The position numbers and the translations under genes were made by a program. The notes beneath the pieces were generated by a model. It had not been told where the DNA came from and did no database searches. It saw nothing but the letters and a program-made list of their open reading frames with translations. A stretch of 64,000 nt of DNA from Oceanihabitans gracilariae (GTDB taxonomy: Bacteria > Bacteroidota > Bacteroidia > Flavobacteriales > Flavobacteriaceae). The stretch's first letter is position 1. Every line of letters begins with the position of its first letter. The DNA lies in contig NZ_JBHULM010000009.1 in NCBI RefSeq assembly GCF_042684485.1, positions 124,001-188,000 on the forward strand. The letters run 5' to 3'. This document shows positions 43,992-53,155 of this stretch, in pieces.

Positions 43992-44732
43992 TTAAAAATC
44001 TATTTTCTTTCTACGAAGTTCAAAGTTTTGTCCTAGGTATACTTTACGTACCATTTCATCTTCAGCAAGTTCTTCTGGTTTTCCTGCTTTTAAAATACCA
44101 CCTTCAAACATTAAATACGTTCTATCTGTAATGGCAAGGGTTTCTTGTACGTTGTGGTCTGTAATTAATATACCTATATTCTTTTTGGTAAGTTGTGCTA
44201 CAATACGTTGAATATCTTCTACAGCAACAGGGTCAACACCAGCAAAAGGCTCATCTAATAAAATAAAATTAGGGTCTGTAGCCAATGCACGTGCAATTTC
44301 GGTACGTCTACGTTCTCCACCAGAAAGTAAATCGCCTCTACTTTTTCTAATATGTCCTAAACCAAACTCTTCAATTAAAGATTCCATTTTAAGGTGTTGT
44401 TCTTTTTTGCTTAGTTTGGTAAGTTGTAATACGCTTAAAATATTATCTTCAATACTTAGTTTTCTAAATACCGAAGCTTCTTGTGCTAGATACCCAATAC
44501 CATTTTGAGCACGTTTGTACATTGGGTATTTTGTAATATTAGTATCTTCTAAATAAATGTTTCCACCATTAGGTTTTATCAGTCCAACAATCATATAAAA
44601 CGAAGTTGTTTTTCCTGCTCCATTAGGACCTAAAAGACCAACAATTTCTCCTTGCTTTACTTCTAAAGAAACGTCTTTTACCACTTTTCGTCCGTTATAG
44701 GATTTCATTAAATGTTCTGCTCTAAGTTTCAT
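43992..44732 (-). CDS. lptB: LPS export ABC transporter ATP-binding protein
   Basis: 246 residues, the ATPase that powers lipopolysaccharide transport from the inner membrane through LptFG. Walker A GPNGAGKTTSFYMIVGL (about 34-50), signature LSGGERRRTEIARAL, and Walker B FILLDEPFAGVDPVAVEDIQ are exactly the LptB pattern, including the FAGVDPVAV loop. Length is the usual one. The neighbouring genes on the same strand (AhpD-like, TatC, KdsD) are separated by a 133-bp gap. KdsD at 46051-47016 belongs to the LPS pathway too, so the proximity is meaningful. Confidence 0.96.
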   Translation of the reverse strand: MKLRAEHLMKSYNGRKVVKDVSLEVKQGEIVGLLGPNGAGKTTSFYMIVGLIKPNGGNIYLEDTNITKYPMYKRAQNGIGYLAQEASVFRKLSIEDNILSVLQLTKLSKKEQHLKMESLIEEFGLGHIRKSRGDLLSGGERRRTEIARALATDPNFILLDEPFAGVDPVAVEDIQRIVAQLTKKNIGILITDHNVQETLAITDRTYLMFEGGILKAGKPEELAEDEMVRKVYLGQNFELRRKKIDF

Positions 44733-44865
44733 ATGTTTAGATCTATTGTTGTTTATTTAGCACATCTTGCTTGTTAATGCTCTTGCTTTATTTTTTGTGT
44801 ACTTGTGGTTAAAAATAATAAAAACCATAATAGTATAAGGTATACACTATTAATTTAAGTAAAGT

Positions 44866-45216
44866 TTAACCTTGGGCTTCTTCTAAAGCATCCCAATATT
44901 CATAGGCTCTTCTTAAGTGCGGAATTACAATTGTGCCACCAACTAAATTGGCAATACTTAAGGATTCTACCACTTGTTCTTTAGTAAGTCCTTCTTTGTA
45001 GCAGGCTTCTAAATGGTATTTTACACAATCATCACAACGTAACACCATAGATGCTACAAGCCCTAAAAGTTCTTTGGTTTTTTTATCTAGTGTTCCTTCC
45101 GCGAAAGCGTTTGTGTCTAAATTAAAAATACGTTTGATTACTTTATTATTATCTGAAAGAATTTTATCATTCATCTTAGAACGATACTCGTTAAATTCGT
45201 TTACTATATTAGACAT
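44866..45216 (-). CDS. Carboxymuconolactone decarboxylase family protein (AhpD-like)
   Basis: 116 residues, all helical. VASMVLRCDDCVKYHLEACY carries the CxxC pair with the downstream histidine, as in AhpD-type alkylhydroperoxidases, which pass electrons in peroxide removal. The family also contains decarboxylases without the CxxC, so the thiol motif favours the antioxidant group. It is translationally coupled to tatC, whose stop overlaps its start by 8 nt. A physiological partner is not visible nearby. Confidence 0.88.
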   Translation of the reverse strand: MSNIVNEFNEYRSKMNDKILSDNNKVIKRIFNLDTNAFAEGTLDKKTKELLGLVASMVLRCDDCVKYHLEACYKEGLTKEQVVESLSIANLVGGTIVIPHLRRAYEYWDALEEAQG

Positions 45217-46051
45217 GCTTTGTTATTTTATTATCTGGATTTTTTTTAGCCTCTCTTTGTACTACAATTTTTGAAATATAGATACTTACTTGATAAAGTA
45301 TTAATATAGGTATAGCAACAATAATTTGACTTGCTATATCTGGAGGTGTTATGATTGCAGAAAGAATAAGCACTATTACAAGGGCGTATTTTCTGTATTT
45401 TTTTAAGAATTCTGGTGTTACAAGACCTACTTTGGTTAAAAAGTAGATAATAATAGGAAGCTCGAAAATTAATCCGGAAGCAATTACAGTAGCTCTTACT
45501 AGTCCAATATAACTAGCTAAGTCAAAATCATTATGTACTTCTTGACTAACCGAGTAGGTACCAAGAAAGTTAATAGATAAAGGGGTTACTATATAATAAC
45601 CAAAAAGTACCCCTAGAAAAAATAAAATAGAAGAGATTACAATAAAGCCACCAGAGTGTTTGCGTTCATTTTCATGCATACCAGGGCTAATAAATGCCCA
45701 GAGTTGGTATAATATATATGGAAACGATATAATAAAACCAGCGTAAATAGAGGTCCATAAATGTGCAGAGAATTGTCCAGCAAGGGTTCTACTTTGAATT
45801 TGAAACGGAAAGCTTTCACCACAAAAAGAAGAGTCTTCTATACCTATTAATTGGCTAGCGCTACACAACCATCTGTAGGTAGGAAAAGCCATGTCTTTAG
45901 GACCAAGTATAATAACATCAAAAATAAAGCTTTTAAATAAAAAAGCTACTACAGCACAAAGTACTACAGCAATACAAATACGTACTAGATGCCATCTTAA
46001 ATCTTCAAGATGGTCTAGAAAAGACATCTCATTTACATTTTTTTTAGCCAT
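45209..46051 (-). CDS. tatC: Sec-independent protein translocase TatC
   Basis: 280 residues with six membrane spans. MSFLDHLEDLRWHLVRICIA (about 8-27) is the signal-recognition N-terminus, and RTLAGQFSAHLWTSIYAGFI and SFPYILYQLWAFISPGMHEN the conserved first periplasmic and cytoplasmic region. IYFLTKVGLVTPEFLKKYRK also fits. TatC recognises twin-arginine signal peptides of folded proteins. TatA/B genes are not in the window. It is wedged between kdsD (1-nt overlap) and the AhpD-like gene (8-nt overlap), so the three form one operon. Confidence 0.95.
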   Translation of the reverse strand: MAKKNVNEMSFLDHLEDLRWHLVRICIAVVLCAVVAFLFKSFIFDVIILGPKDMAFPTYRWLCSASQLIGIEDSSFCGESFPFQIQSRTLAGQFSAHLWTSIYAGFIISFPYILYQLWAFISPGMHENERKHSGGFIVISSILFFLGVLFGYYIVTPLSINFLGTYSVSQEVHNDFDLASYIGLVRATVIASGLIFELPIIIYFLTKVGLVTPEFLKKYRKYALVIVLILSAIITPPDIASQIIVAIPILILYQVSIYISKIVVQREAKKNPDNKITKHV

Positions 46052-47016
46052 TATATAATACCTTCTCTTATTAAATCATGTACGTGTACCACACCAGCAT
46101 AATTGCCCTTGTCTTCTACTAATATTTGCGAAATACCATAGGTTTCTAAAACCTCCATAGCATCAACAGCCATTGCGTTAACATCTATGCGTTTTGGGTT
46201 TTCGCTCATAATATCTTTAGCAGTAAGGGTAGAAAAATCATCTACTTTGCTAAGCATTCTACGTAAATCACCATCTGTAATGATACCCACGATTTTTTTG
46301 TTTTCAACTACAGCAGTTACTCCAAGCATTTTTTCGGTAATTTCAACAATTACTTCTTTTATACTTGTATTAAGAGATACTTTTGGTTTTTGGTTTACCG
46401 AAGAAATATCTTGAACACGTAGATATAGTTTTTTACCTAAAGCTCCACCAGGATGGTATTTAGCAAAGTCTTTGCTAGAAAAGCCTCGTAATTCTAATAA
46501 GCAAACTGCAAGAGCATCACCAAGTACTAATTGTGCAGTAGTACTAGTTGTAGGAGCAAGATTGTTTGGGCAAGCTTCTTTTTCAACAAAAGCATTTAAA
46601 ACATAATCTGCTTGCAGCCCTAAAAAGGAATCTTTATTCCCTGTAATGGCAATCATTTTGTTACCAGCATTCATAATTAAAGGAACAAGAACTTTAATTT
46701 CTGGCGTGTTTCCGCTTTTAGAAATACAAATAACTACGTCGTCTTTTAATATTAAACCTAAATCACCATGAATGGCATCTGCAGCATGCATAAAAACAGA
46801 AGGTGTACCTGTAGAATTTAAAGTAGCTACAATTTTAGTAGCAATAATAGCACTTTTACCAATTCCTGTAATAATTACTCTACCTTTAGAGTTATAAATA
46901 AGGTTAACAGCTTCTGCAAAATTATCATTTACTAAATGCGATAAATTTAAAATTGCTTTGCTCTCTAACTCAATAGTTTGCTTTGCCGTAGAAATAATAG
47001 AATGTATATTGCTCAA
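46051..47016 (-). CDS. kdsD: Arabinose-5-phosphate isomerase, KpsF/GutQ family
   Basis: 321 residues. N-terminal SIS domain with GRVIITGIGKSAIIATKIVA (about 45-64) and SKSGNTPEI, then LAPTTSTTAQLVLGDALAVC with the family TSTTAQLALGDALAV motif. Two CBS repeats follow (about 205-320), with GIITDGDLRRML and a final GVVHVHDLI. It isomerises ribulose 5-phosphate to arabinose 5-phosphate, the first step to KDO for the LPS core. It is the first gene of the tatC operon, reading away from recQ; the 198-bp gap between them should hold both promoters. Confidence 0.95.
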   Translation of the reverse strand: MSNIHSIISTAKQTIELESKAILNLSHLVNDNFAEAVNLIYNSKGRVIITGIGKSAIIATKIVATLNSTGTPSVFMHAADAIHGDLGLILKDDVVICISKSGNTPEIKVLVPLIMNAGNKMIAITGNKDSFLGLQADYVLNAFVEKEACPNNLAPTTSTTAQLVLGDALAVCLLELRGFSSKDFAKYHPGGALGKKLYLRVQDISSVNQKPKVSLNTSIKEVIVEITEKMLGVTAVVENKKIVGIITDGDLRRMLSKVDDFSTLTAKDIMSENPKRIDVNAMAVDAMEVLETYGISQILVEDKGNYAGVVHVHDLIREGII

Positions 47017-47214
47017 AATTTATGAGTTTTTTAAGTTGTTGCTAATAAAGATTTTTTTATCTTTAATGTTGGTCAAGTAATTTCAAATTGTAGACCTACA
47101 AAATTTAGCTGCAAAGTTAACGAAAAATTAATGAGGTTGATTATATACACTACTAATTAATAGCAAAAAGAATTTAGTGTATTTTTATAATAATTTTAAT
47201 ATTAAAAACAATAC

Positions 47215-49416
47215 ATGTCTATTACTGAAAAGGACTTACAAGTTTCTCTAAAAAAATATTTTGGCTTTAGTAAGTTTAAAGGATTGCAAGAAGGTGTAAT
47301 ACAGAGTATTTTATCTGGACAAAACACTTTTGTTATAATGCCAACAGGAGGAGGTAAATCTTTATGTTACCAACTACCCGCTTTAATGCAAGAAGGAACA
47401 GCAATTGTTGTTTCTCCATTAATAGCCTTAATGAAAAACCAAGTAGATGCCATACGTAGTGTTTCTGAACACGATGGTGTTGCTCATGTTTTAAATTCGT
47501 CATTGAACAAAACAGAAGTAAAACAGGTAAAGCAGGATATTACCAATGGTATTACCAAACTATTATATGTAGCACCAGAATCTTTAACAAAAGAAGATAA
47601 TGTAGAGTTTCTTAGAACGGTTAAAATTTCTTTTATGGCTGTTGATGAAGCGCATTGTATTAGTGAATGGGGACATGACTTTAGACCAGAATACAGAAAT
47701 TTAAGAAACATTATACAACGTATAGGTGATAATATTCCTATTATAGGTCTTACTGCTACTGCTACACCAAAAGTACAAGAAGATATATTGAAGAATCTTG
47801 GCATGTCTGATGCAAAGACCTTTAAAGCATCTTTTAATAGACCTAATTTATACTACGAAATACGACCAAAAACCAAAACGGTTGATGCAGATATTATTCG
47901 ATTTATAAAACAAAACGAAGGTAAATCTGGTATTGTGTACTGTTTAAGTAGAAAGCGCGTAGAAGAACTTGCACAAGCTTTACAAGTAAATGGTATTAAA
48001 GCGGTACCTTATCATGCAGGTTTAGATGCTAAAACAAGATCAAAACATCAAGATATGTTTTTAATGGAAGACATTGATGTGGTGGTTGCTACTATTGCCT
48101 TTGGTATGGGAATAGATAAACCAGATGTACGTTTTGTAATACACCATGATATACCAAAAAGTATTGAAAGTTATTACCAAGAAACCGGAAGAGCAGGACG
48201 TGATGGAGGAGAAGGACATTGTTTAGCTTATTATGCTTATAAAGATATAGAGAAGTTAGAAAAATTTATGTCTGGAAAGCCTGTTGCCGAACAAGAAATT
48301 GGCCATGCTTTATTACAAGAAGTGGTAGCTTTTGCAGAAACCTCAATTTCTAGAAGAAAGTTTATACTGCATTATTTTGGTGAAGAATTTGACAATGAAA
48401 CTGGAGAAGGAGGCGATATGGATGATAATGTACGTTATCCTAAAAAGCAGCAAGAAGCAAAAGAAGAAGTAAAACTAGCCCTAGAAATTGTAGCTAGTAC
48501 AAATCAAAAATATAAATCTAAAGATTTAGTAAACGTTATTACAGGTAAAGAAAATGCCTTAATAAACTCGCATAAAACAAACGAACAACCGTTTTTTGGA
48601 AAAGGTAAAGATCACGATAAGATTTTCTGGATGGCTTTAATAAGACAAGCACTAGTAGCAGGTTTGTTAAAGAAAGATATAGAAACTTATGGCGTTATCA
48701 AACTACAGCCAGCAGGTAAAGATTTTATTGAAAATCCGGAGTCTTTTATGATGACCGAAGATCACGTTTTTGATCAAACCACAGATGATTCTATAATCAC
48801 ACAAGCCAAAGGTGGTGCTGCAGTAGCAGATGCTGCGTTAATGGCTATGCTAAAAGATTTACGTAAGAAAAACGCTAAAAAACTAGGAGTGCCTCCATTT
48901 GTTATTTTTCAAGATCCTTCATTAGAAGATATGTCTTTAAAATACCCAATCACACTAGCAGAACTTTCTAATGTTCATGGTGTTGGTGATGGAAAAGCAA
49001 AAAAATATGGTAAAGATTTTGTAGCACTTATTTCTAAATATGTAGAAGAAAACGATATTATTAGACCAGATGATATGGTGGTTAAATCTACAGGAAGTAA
49101 TTCGGCATTAAAACTTTATATTATTCAAAACGTAGATAGAAAGTTGCCATTAAGTGATATTGCAGAGGCTAAAGGAATGGAAATGGCTTCTTTTATTAAA
49201 GAAATGGAAGCTATTGTGTTTTCTGGAACCAAATTGAATATTGATTATTGGATTAATGATATTTTAGACGAAGACCAACAAGAGGAAATTCATGAGTATT
49301 TTATGGAATCGGAAACCGATAAAATAGATGTTGCTATTGAAGAGTTTGATGGAGATTATGATGATGAAGAACTGCGTTTGTATAGAATTAAGTTTATTAG
49401 TGAAGTGGCTAATTAG
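47215..49416 (+). CDS. recQ: ATP-dependent DNA helicase RecQ
   Basis: 733 residues. Walker A is MPTGGGKSLCYQLPALMQ (about 42-59) and the DEAH box is FMAVDEAHCISEWGHDFRPE. Further motifs are GLTATATPKVQ (III), GIVYCLSRKRVEEL (IV) and SYYQETGRAGRDG (VI). A winged-helix RQC region and an HRDC-like domain follow (TLAELSNVHGVGDGKAKKYG), plus a C-terminal acidic extension ending about residue 733. Long RecQ proteins of this kind are usual in Flavobacteriia. It unwinds DNA 3'-5' in recombination and replication-fork repair. It is transcribed alone, divergent from kdsD. The zinc-binding cysteines of classic RecQ are not evident in the RQC part. Confidence 0.95.
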   Translation: MSITEKDLQVSLKKYFGFSKFKGLQEGVIQSILSGQNTFVIMPTGGGKSLCYQLPALMQEGTAIVVSPLIALMKNQVDAIRSVSEHDGVAHVLNSSLNKTEVKQVKQDITNGITKLLYVAPESLTKEDNVEFLRTVKISFMAVDEAHCISEWGHDFRPEYRNLRNIIQRIGDNIPIIGLTATATPKVQEDILKNLGMSDAKTFKASFNRPNLYYEIRPKTKTVDADIIRFIKQNEGKSGIVYCLSRKRVEELAQALQVNGIKAVPYHAGLDAKTRSKHQDMFLMEDIDVVVATIAFGMGIDKPDVRFVIHHDIPKSIESYYQETGRAGRDGGEGHCLAYYAYKDIEKLEKFMSGKPVAEQEIGHALLQEVVAFAETSISRRKFILHYFGEEFDNETGEGGDMDDNVRYPKKQQEAKEEVKLALEIVASTNQKYKSKDLVNVITGKENALINSHKTNEQPFFGKGKDHDKIFWMALIRQALVAGLLKKDIETYGVIKLQPAGKDFIENPESFMMTEDHVFDQTTDDSIITQAKGGAAVADAALMAMLKDLRKKNAKKLGVPPFVIFQDPSLEDMSLKYPITLAELSNVHGVGDGKAKKYGKDFVALISKYVEENDIIRPDDMVVKSTGSNSALKLYIIQNVDRKLPLSDIAEAKGMEMASFIKEMEAIVFSGTKLNIDYWINDILDEDQQEEIHEYFMESETDKIDVAIEEFDGDYDDEELRLYRIKFISEVAN

Positions 49417-49430
49417 TGAACAACTAAGTT

Positions 49431-49463
49431 TAGTAGGTAGTAGGTAGTAGGTAGTAGGTAGTG
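49431..49463. repeat. Heptanucleotide array (TAGTAGG)4
   Basis: Four perfect TAGTAGG units plus a partial one start 15 bp after the recQ stop. Same 7-bp period as the arrays at 39304, 54974 and 55081 but a different unit sequence. Confidence 0.9.
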
Positions 49464-49509
49464 TTTTATTTGTTAATCTTTTAATAAGGTTAAAAAAATA
49501 AACTCGTAA

Positions 49510-49540
49510 TTCGTTAATCTAAAATCATTCGCTATCTTTG
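49510..49540 (+). promoter_or_regulatory. Bacteroidota-type promoter of the fused PPIase gene
   Basis: TTCG (49510-49513), 19-bp spacer, and TATCTTTG (49533-49540), a perfect TAnnTTTG. It ends 16 bp before the start codon. Confidence 0.65.
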
Positions 49541-49556
49541 CAATTCATTAAAAATT

Positions 49557-50495
49557 ATGACAATGCAAGACGGTTTATACGCAAAATTTAATACTACAAA
49601 AGGCGAAATATTAGTAGCTTTAGAATACCAGAAAACTCCAGGAACTGTAGGTAACTTTGTTGCTTTAGCAGAAGGAAACTTAGAAAACGAAGTAAAGCCA
49701 CAAGGAACTCCTTATTATGATGGTTTAAAATTTCATAGAGTAATTCCTGATTTTATGATACAAGGAGGATGTCCTCAAGGTACAGGAACAGGAAATCCTG
49801 GTTATAAATTTGATGATGAGTTTCATCCAGAATTAAAGCATGATGCACCAGGAATTTTATCTATGGCAAATGCAGGACCAGGAACAAACGGAAGTCAGTT
49901 TTTTATAACTCACGTAGAAACACCTTGGTTAGATAATAATCATACTGTTTTTGGTAAAGTTGTAGAAGGACAAGATGTAGTTGATGCTATTGCACAAGGC
50001 GATGAAATTACTACTTTAGAAATAGTAAGAGTAGGTGCAGATGCAGAAGGTTTTAATGCTGTTGAAGCATTTAGAACTTTTGAAGGTTCTCGTGAAAAAC
50101 GTTTAGCAGTAGAAAAAGCAGCACAAGAAGCAGCTTTAGATAAAATTGCAGCAGGATTTAATAAAACAGATAGTGGTTTACGTTACCAAATACTTCAAGA
50201 AGGTACTGGAGCAAAAGCTGAAAAAGGAAAAACAGTTTCTGTACACTATAAAGGACAATTAGCAGACGGAACCGTTTTTGATTCTTCTTATAAAAGAAAA
50301 GAACCAATTGAATTTCCTTTAGGAGTTGGACAAGTAATCTCAGGTTGGGATGAAGGTGTTCAATTATTAAAAATTGGAGATAAAGCTCGTTTTGTTATTC
50401 CTAGTCACTTAGGTTACGGAAGCAGAGGTGCAGGAGGAGTAATTCCACCAGACGCTACATTAATTTTTGATGTAGAGTTAATGGATGTGAAATAA
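49557..50495 (+). CDS. Cyclophilin-FKBP fusion peptidyl-prolyl isomerase
   Basis: 312 residues with two PPIase folds in one chain. Residues 1 to about 165 are a cyclophilin: YDGLKFHRVIPDFMIQGGCP, GTGTGNPGYKFDDEF, GTNGSQFFITHVETPWLD and HTVFGKVVEG. Residues about 200-312 are an FKBP: GKTVSVHYKGQLADGTVFDS, PIEFPLGVGQVISGWDEGVQ and IPSHLGYGSRGAGGVIPPDA. A helical linker joins them. There is no signal peptide, so it acts in the cytoplasm. Such dual-family immunophilins are known from Flavobacteria. Both active-site sets appear complete. Its own promoter and terminator make it a single-gene unit. Confidence 0.95.
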   Translation: MTMQDGLYAKFNTTKGEILVALEYQKTPGTVGNFVALAEGNLENEVKPQGTPYYDGLKFHRVIPDFMIQGGCPQGTGTGNPGYKFDDEFHPELKHDAPGILSMANAGPGTNGSQFFITHVETPWLDNNHTVFGKVVEGQDVVDAIAQGDEITTLEIVRVGADAEGFNAVEAFRTFEGSREKRLAVEKAAQEAALDKIAAGFNKTDSGLRYQILQEGTGAKAEKGKTVSVHYKGQLADGTVFDSSYKRKEPIEFPLGVGQVISGWDEGVQLLKIGDKARFVIPSHLGYGSRGAGGVIPPDATLIFDVELMDVK

Positions 50496-50520
50496 GCACT
50501 ATTAAAATATATTTATACAA

Positions 50521-50554
50521 AAAAAACGCTTCATTTTTAATGAGGCGTTTTTTA
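50521..50554 (+). terminator. Rho-independent terminator
   Basis: AAAACGCTTCAT-TTTTA-ATGAGGCGTTTT hairpin (one G-T pair) followed by Ts, 25 bp after the fused PPIase stop codon. Confidence 0.9.
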
Positions 50555-50636
50555 TGTGTATACATTCTTAAGAAATATATATCTTAGGGTTTTAATTGTA
50601 TTACCATTTTGGTTAGCAGTTTAAAACTTGTTTTTT

Positions 50637-51179
50637 ATGAAAGATACTCTTGAGCAATTAAAATATCCTATAGGGCAGTTTGAATGTCCTGAAGAAGTAA
50701 CACAACAAGATATAAATACATGGATTTTTGTACTAGAGCACTTTCCTGATCGTTTAGAAAAACTGGTTACAGGATTAAATGATAAACAACTAGATACACC
50801 ATATAGAACAGAAGGTTGGACTGTTAGACAGGTGATACACCATCTTTCAGATAGTCATTTGCATAGTTATATACGTTTTAAATGGGCTTTAACAGAAGAC
50901 TCACCTGTTATTAAGTACTATTATGAACAGCATTGGGCAGCACTAGAAGATGCAAAAACAGCACCAATTGCAATGTCTTTACTCCATTTAAAAGCCACAC
51001 ATATTAAGTTGGTATATTTACTAAAAGGTTTAGATATAACAGATTTAAACAAGTCTTTTATACATCCAGAACATAATGATCCCGTAGTTTTAAAAAAGAA
51101 TATTGGTATTTATGCATGGCATAGCCTACACCATTTTGCGCATATAGAAAATCTTTTAAAACGTAAAGATTGGTTGTAG
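50637..51179 (+). CDS. DinB-like (YfiT/bacillithiol S-transferase-type) putative metal-dependent hydrolase
   Basis: 180 residues from the ATG at 50637; the frame could extend three codons to a TTG, with no support. The four-helix DinB fold shows YRTEGWTVRQVIHHLSDSHL (metal His at about 62-68) and WHSLHHFAHIENLLKRKDWL (two more His at about 164-167). These are the three metal ligands of the YfiT group. Members act as thiol- or metal-dependent hydrolases or transferases; the substrate here is unknown. It lies alone after the PPIase terminator and is convergent with the cupin gene. Confidence 0.88.
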   Translation: MKDTLEQLKYPIGQFECPEEVTQQDINTWIFVLEHFPDRLEKLVTGLNDKQLDTPYRTEGWTVRQVIHHLSDSHLHSYIRFKWALTEDSPVIKYYYEQHWAALEDAKTAPIAMSLLHLKATHIKLVYLLKGLDITDLNKSFIHPEHNDPVVLKKNIGIYAWHSLHHFAHIENLLKRKDWL

Positions 51180-51216
51180 TAGGTTAAAAATAATCTATTG
51201 TTGGTGTGTTACTTTA

Positions 51217-51816
51217 TTACACAAACTTTAGGTTGTACTTGCCACAAATTTTTGTCACTTTTTCAAAATCTGGAGGACCAACAGGTAGTTGTGCTAGTTC
51301 TTCAAACATGTTTTCAAGTCCTGCAGGAAAAATACTTAGCATTGCTCTAGTGTCTTGTTCGCCAACAACTTTCCATGAATGCGGAATTCCCTTTGGGCAA
51401 AAAATTAAATCTCCAGCATGTAAAGTGGTTGTTTCTTCTCCTATACGCATTTCAACCTGACCTTCAATTACTTGAAATACTTCATCTTCATTTTCATGAA
51501 CATGAGGAGGAATACCAACTCCTGGTTTGTTATTTTGCTCTATTAAAGTGAATTGTCCGTTGGTGTCTTTACCTGTTAATTTAATATTTTGGTTGTCGCC
51601 AAGAACATTTAAAAGTTGCCCTTCTTTGTTTTTAACAATTTTAGGATCTATACGTTCCACAATTTGTTCAACTTCTTTACTTTTTATCGTTTCTACTTGT
51701 GCTAATTGGTCTAAATTTTCATTTTTAGATTCCGTTTTACAGGCATTTACCATAGGAGCAAAAGATAGAGCTCCTAAACCTAATGCAGTCGATTTTATAA
51801 ACTTTTTTCGGTCCAT
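51217..51816 (-). CDS. Cupin-domain lipoprotein
   Basis: 199 residues from the ATG at 51816. The frame runs open upstream to 51876, but the start MDRKKFIKSTALGLGALSFA makes a complete signal peptide: a basic RKKF, then hydrophobic residues ending FAPMVNAC, a lipobox-like cleavage site. The RKKFIKSTALG pattern is also Tat-like but has only one arginine. The C-terminal cupin has GIPPHVHENEDEVFQVIEGQ and AGDLIFCPKGIPHSW with the metal-binding His, Glu, His set. It is a periplasmic or surface lipoprotein of unknown substrate. Convergent with the DinB-like gene. Confidence 0.85.
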   Translation of the reverse strand: MDRKKFIKSTALGLGALSFAPMVNACKTESKNENLDQLAQVETIKSKEVEQIVERIDPKIVKNKEGQLLNVLGDNQNIKLTGKDTNGQFTLIEQNNKPGVGIPPHVHENEDEVFQVIEGQVEMRIGEETTTLHAGDLIFCPKGIPHSWKVVGEQDTRAMLSIFPAGLENMFEELAQLPVGPPDFEKVTKICGKYNLKFV

Positions 51817-52092
51817 AATAGTTGGTTTTTCTTGGTTATTACACTTTTCTATATAGTAGTAAACTTTAATTAACAAAGCCTTTTTAGGTCTTGTATTTAA
51901 AGTTTATATAGAATTTTAATTTGTAAGTTACTGTTTTTCAGTAAAATATACAAATACAGCTGCCTGCTTGGTTTTAAGTAAAGGTTAGTGTTGGTAGTGT
52001 CTACTTAAATTTGGTTTGTTTTTTTCAGTAGCACAAAAACTCAAGAAAATAAATAATATGGTTTGTAAAAGGTTGCTGGTTATTGTAGTTAA

Positions 52093-53052
52093 CTAGTTAC
52101 TTAATACGCTTTGTTTTTTAGGTAAAGGACTAATAATTTCTACATTTTGAAAAGCAATAGCACCTCTAATAATACCAGAAATAACATCTTGTAAAGCTTC
52201 AATAATTTGCATTTTAAGTTCGCTTTTATGGTAAATAATACTCACTTCTCTTGCAGGAGAAGGCTCTGTAAAATGATGAAGGTTTTCCTTGTTTTTTTCA
52301 GACATGTCTAAGGTGTGTAAATATGGTAATAAGGTCATGCCTAAACCTTCATTAGATAGTTTTATTAAGGTTTCTATACTACCGCTTTCTAGTTGAAAAG
52401 AGTGATCTGTATGGTCTTTTAATACTTTACATAAGTTAATTACACCATCTCTAAAACAGTGTCCATCTTCTAATAAAAGCATGTCGTCAATTTCTAAATC
52501 GCTAGTATTTATTTTAGTTGTAGCATGTAACCTATGGTTTTTAGGTATGTATGCAACAAAGGGTTCAAAATACAGTACACGTTCTTTAATGTTTTCATTT
52601 AATAAAGGCGTTGCAGCAATAGCAGCATCTAGATGGCCTTCATTAATTCTAGAGATAATTTCGTCTGTGGTTAACTCTTCTATTATAAGTTTTACTTTTG
52701 GATATTTTTTAATGAATGTTTTTAAAAACATAGGAAGCAGTGTTGGCATTACAGTAGGTATTATTCCTAGTTTAAATTCGCCACCAATAAATCCTTTTTG
52801 TTGGTCTACAATATCTTTAATTCTATAAGACTCATTAACAATATTTTTAGCTTGATTAACAATTTTTTTACCAACATCTGTAAGTTCAATAGGCTTTTTG
52901 CTTCGGTCAAAAATAAGAATGTCTAACTCGTCTTCTAATTTTTGTATTTGCATACTTAAAGTAGGCTGTGTAACAAAACATTTTTCTGCAGCTTTTGTGA
53001 AATTCTGATTTTCGGCAACAGCCAATACGTAGTATAATTGTGTAATTGTCAT
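52093..53052 (-). CDS. oxyR: Hydrogen-peroxide sensor OxyR (LysR family)
   Basis: 319 residues. The N-terminal winged helix is MTITQLYYVLAVAENQNFTK, then AAEKCFVTQPTLSMQIQKLE. The effector domain has the OxyR fingerprint MLLLEDGHCFRDGVINLCKV (about 195-214), where the two cysteines match the redox pair of E. coli OxyR. Oxidation to a disulfide would activate peroxide-defence genes. It is divergent from dps (103-bp gap), the classic OxyR target, so both regulation of dps and autoregulation from that gap are likely. No OxyR binding site could be pinned down in the AT-rich gap. Confidence 0.95.
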   Translation of the reverse strand: MTITQLYYVLAVAENQNFTKAAEKCFVTQPTLSMQIQKLEDELDILIFDRSKKPIELTDVGKKIVNQAKNIVNESYRIKDIVDQQKGFIGGEFKLGIIPTVMPTLLPMFLKTFIKKYPKVKLIIEELTTDEIISRINEGHLDAAIAATPLLNENIKERVLYFEPFVAYIPKNHRLHATTKINTSDLEIDDMLLLEDGHCFRDGVINLCKVLKDHTDHSFQLESGSIETLIKLSNEGLGMTLLPYLHTLDMSEKNKENLHHFTEPSPAREVSIIYHKSELKMQIIEALQDVISGIIRGAIAFQNVEIISPLPKKQSVLSN

Positions 53053-53124
53053 CTATATCAATTTAGACTATAAAAATATAAAAACTATCAATAAAACTTA
53101 TGTATAAAACGGTTAAATATTGAA

Positions 53125-53132
53125 TAACTTTG
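53125..53132 (+). promoter_or_regulatory. -7 element of the dps promoter
   Basis: TAACTTTG is a perfect TAnnTTTG, 23 bp before the dps start codon. No TTG lies at the usual distance upstream, which would suit an activator-dependent promoter. Confidence 0.5.
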
Positions 53133-53155
53133 TAGTATAACAAAAAGCAATAATT

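Noticed and set aside
43798..43995. 65-residue forward frame ahead of lptB
   Set aside because: Composed of the palindromic repeat sequence; Cys-rich by chance.
51817..51876. Upstream extension of the cupin lipoprotein
   Set aside because: The extra 20 residues precede a complete signal peptide that starts at MDRKKF.
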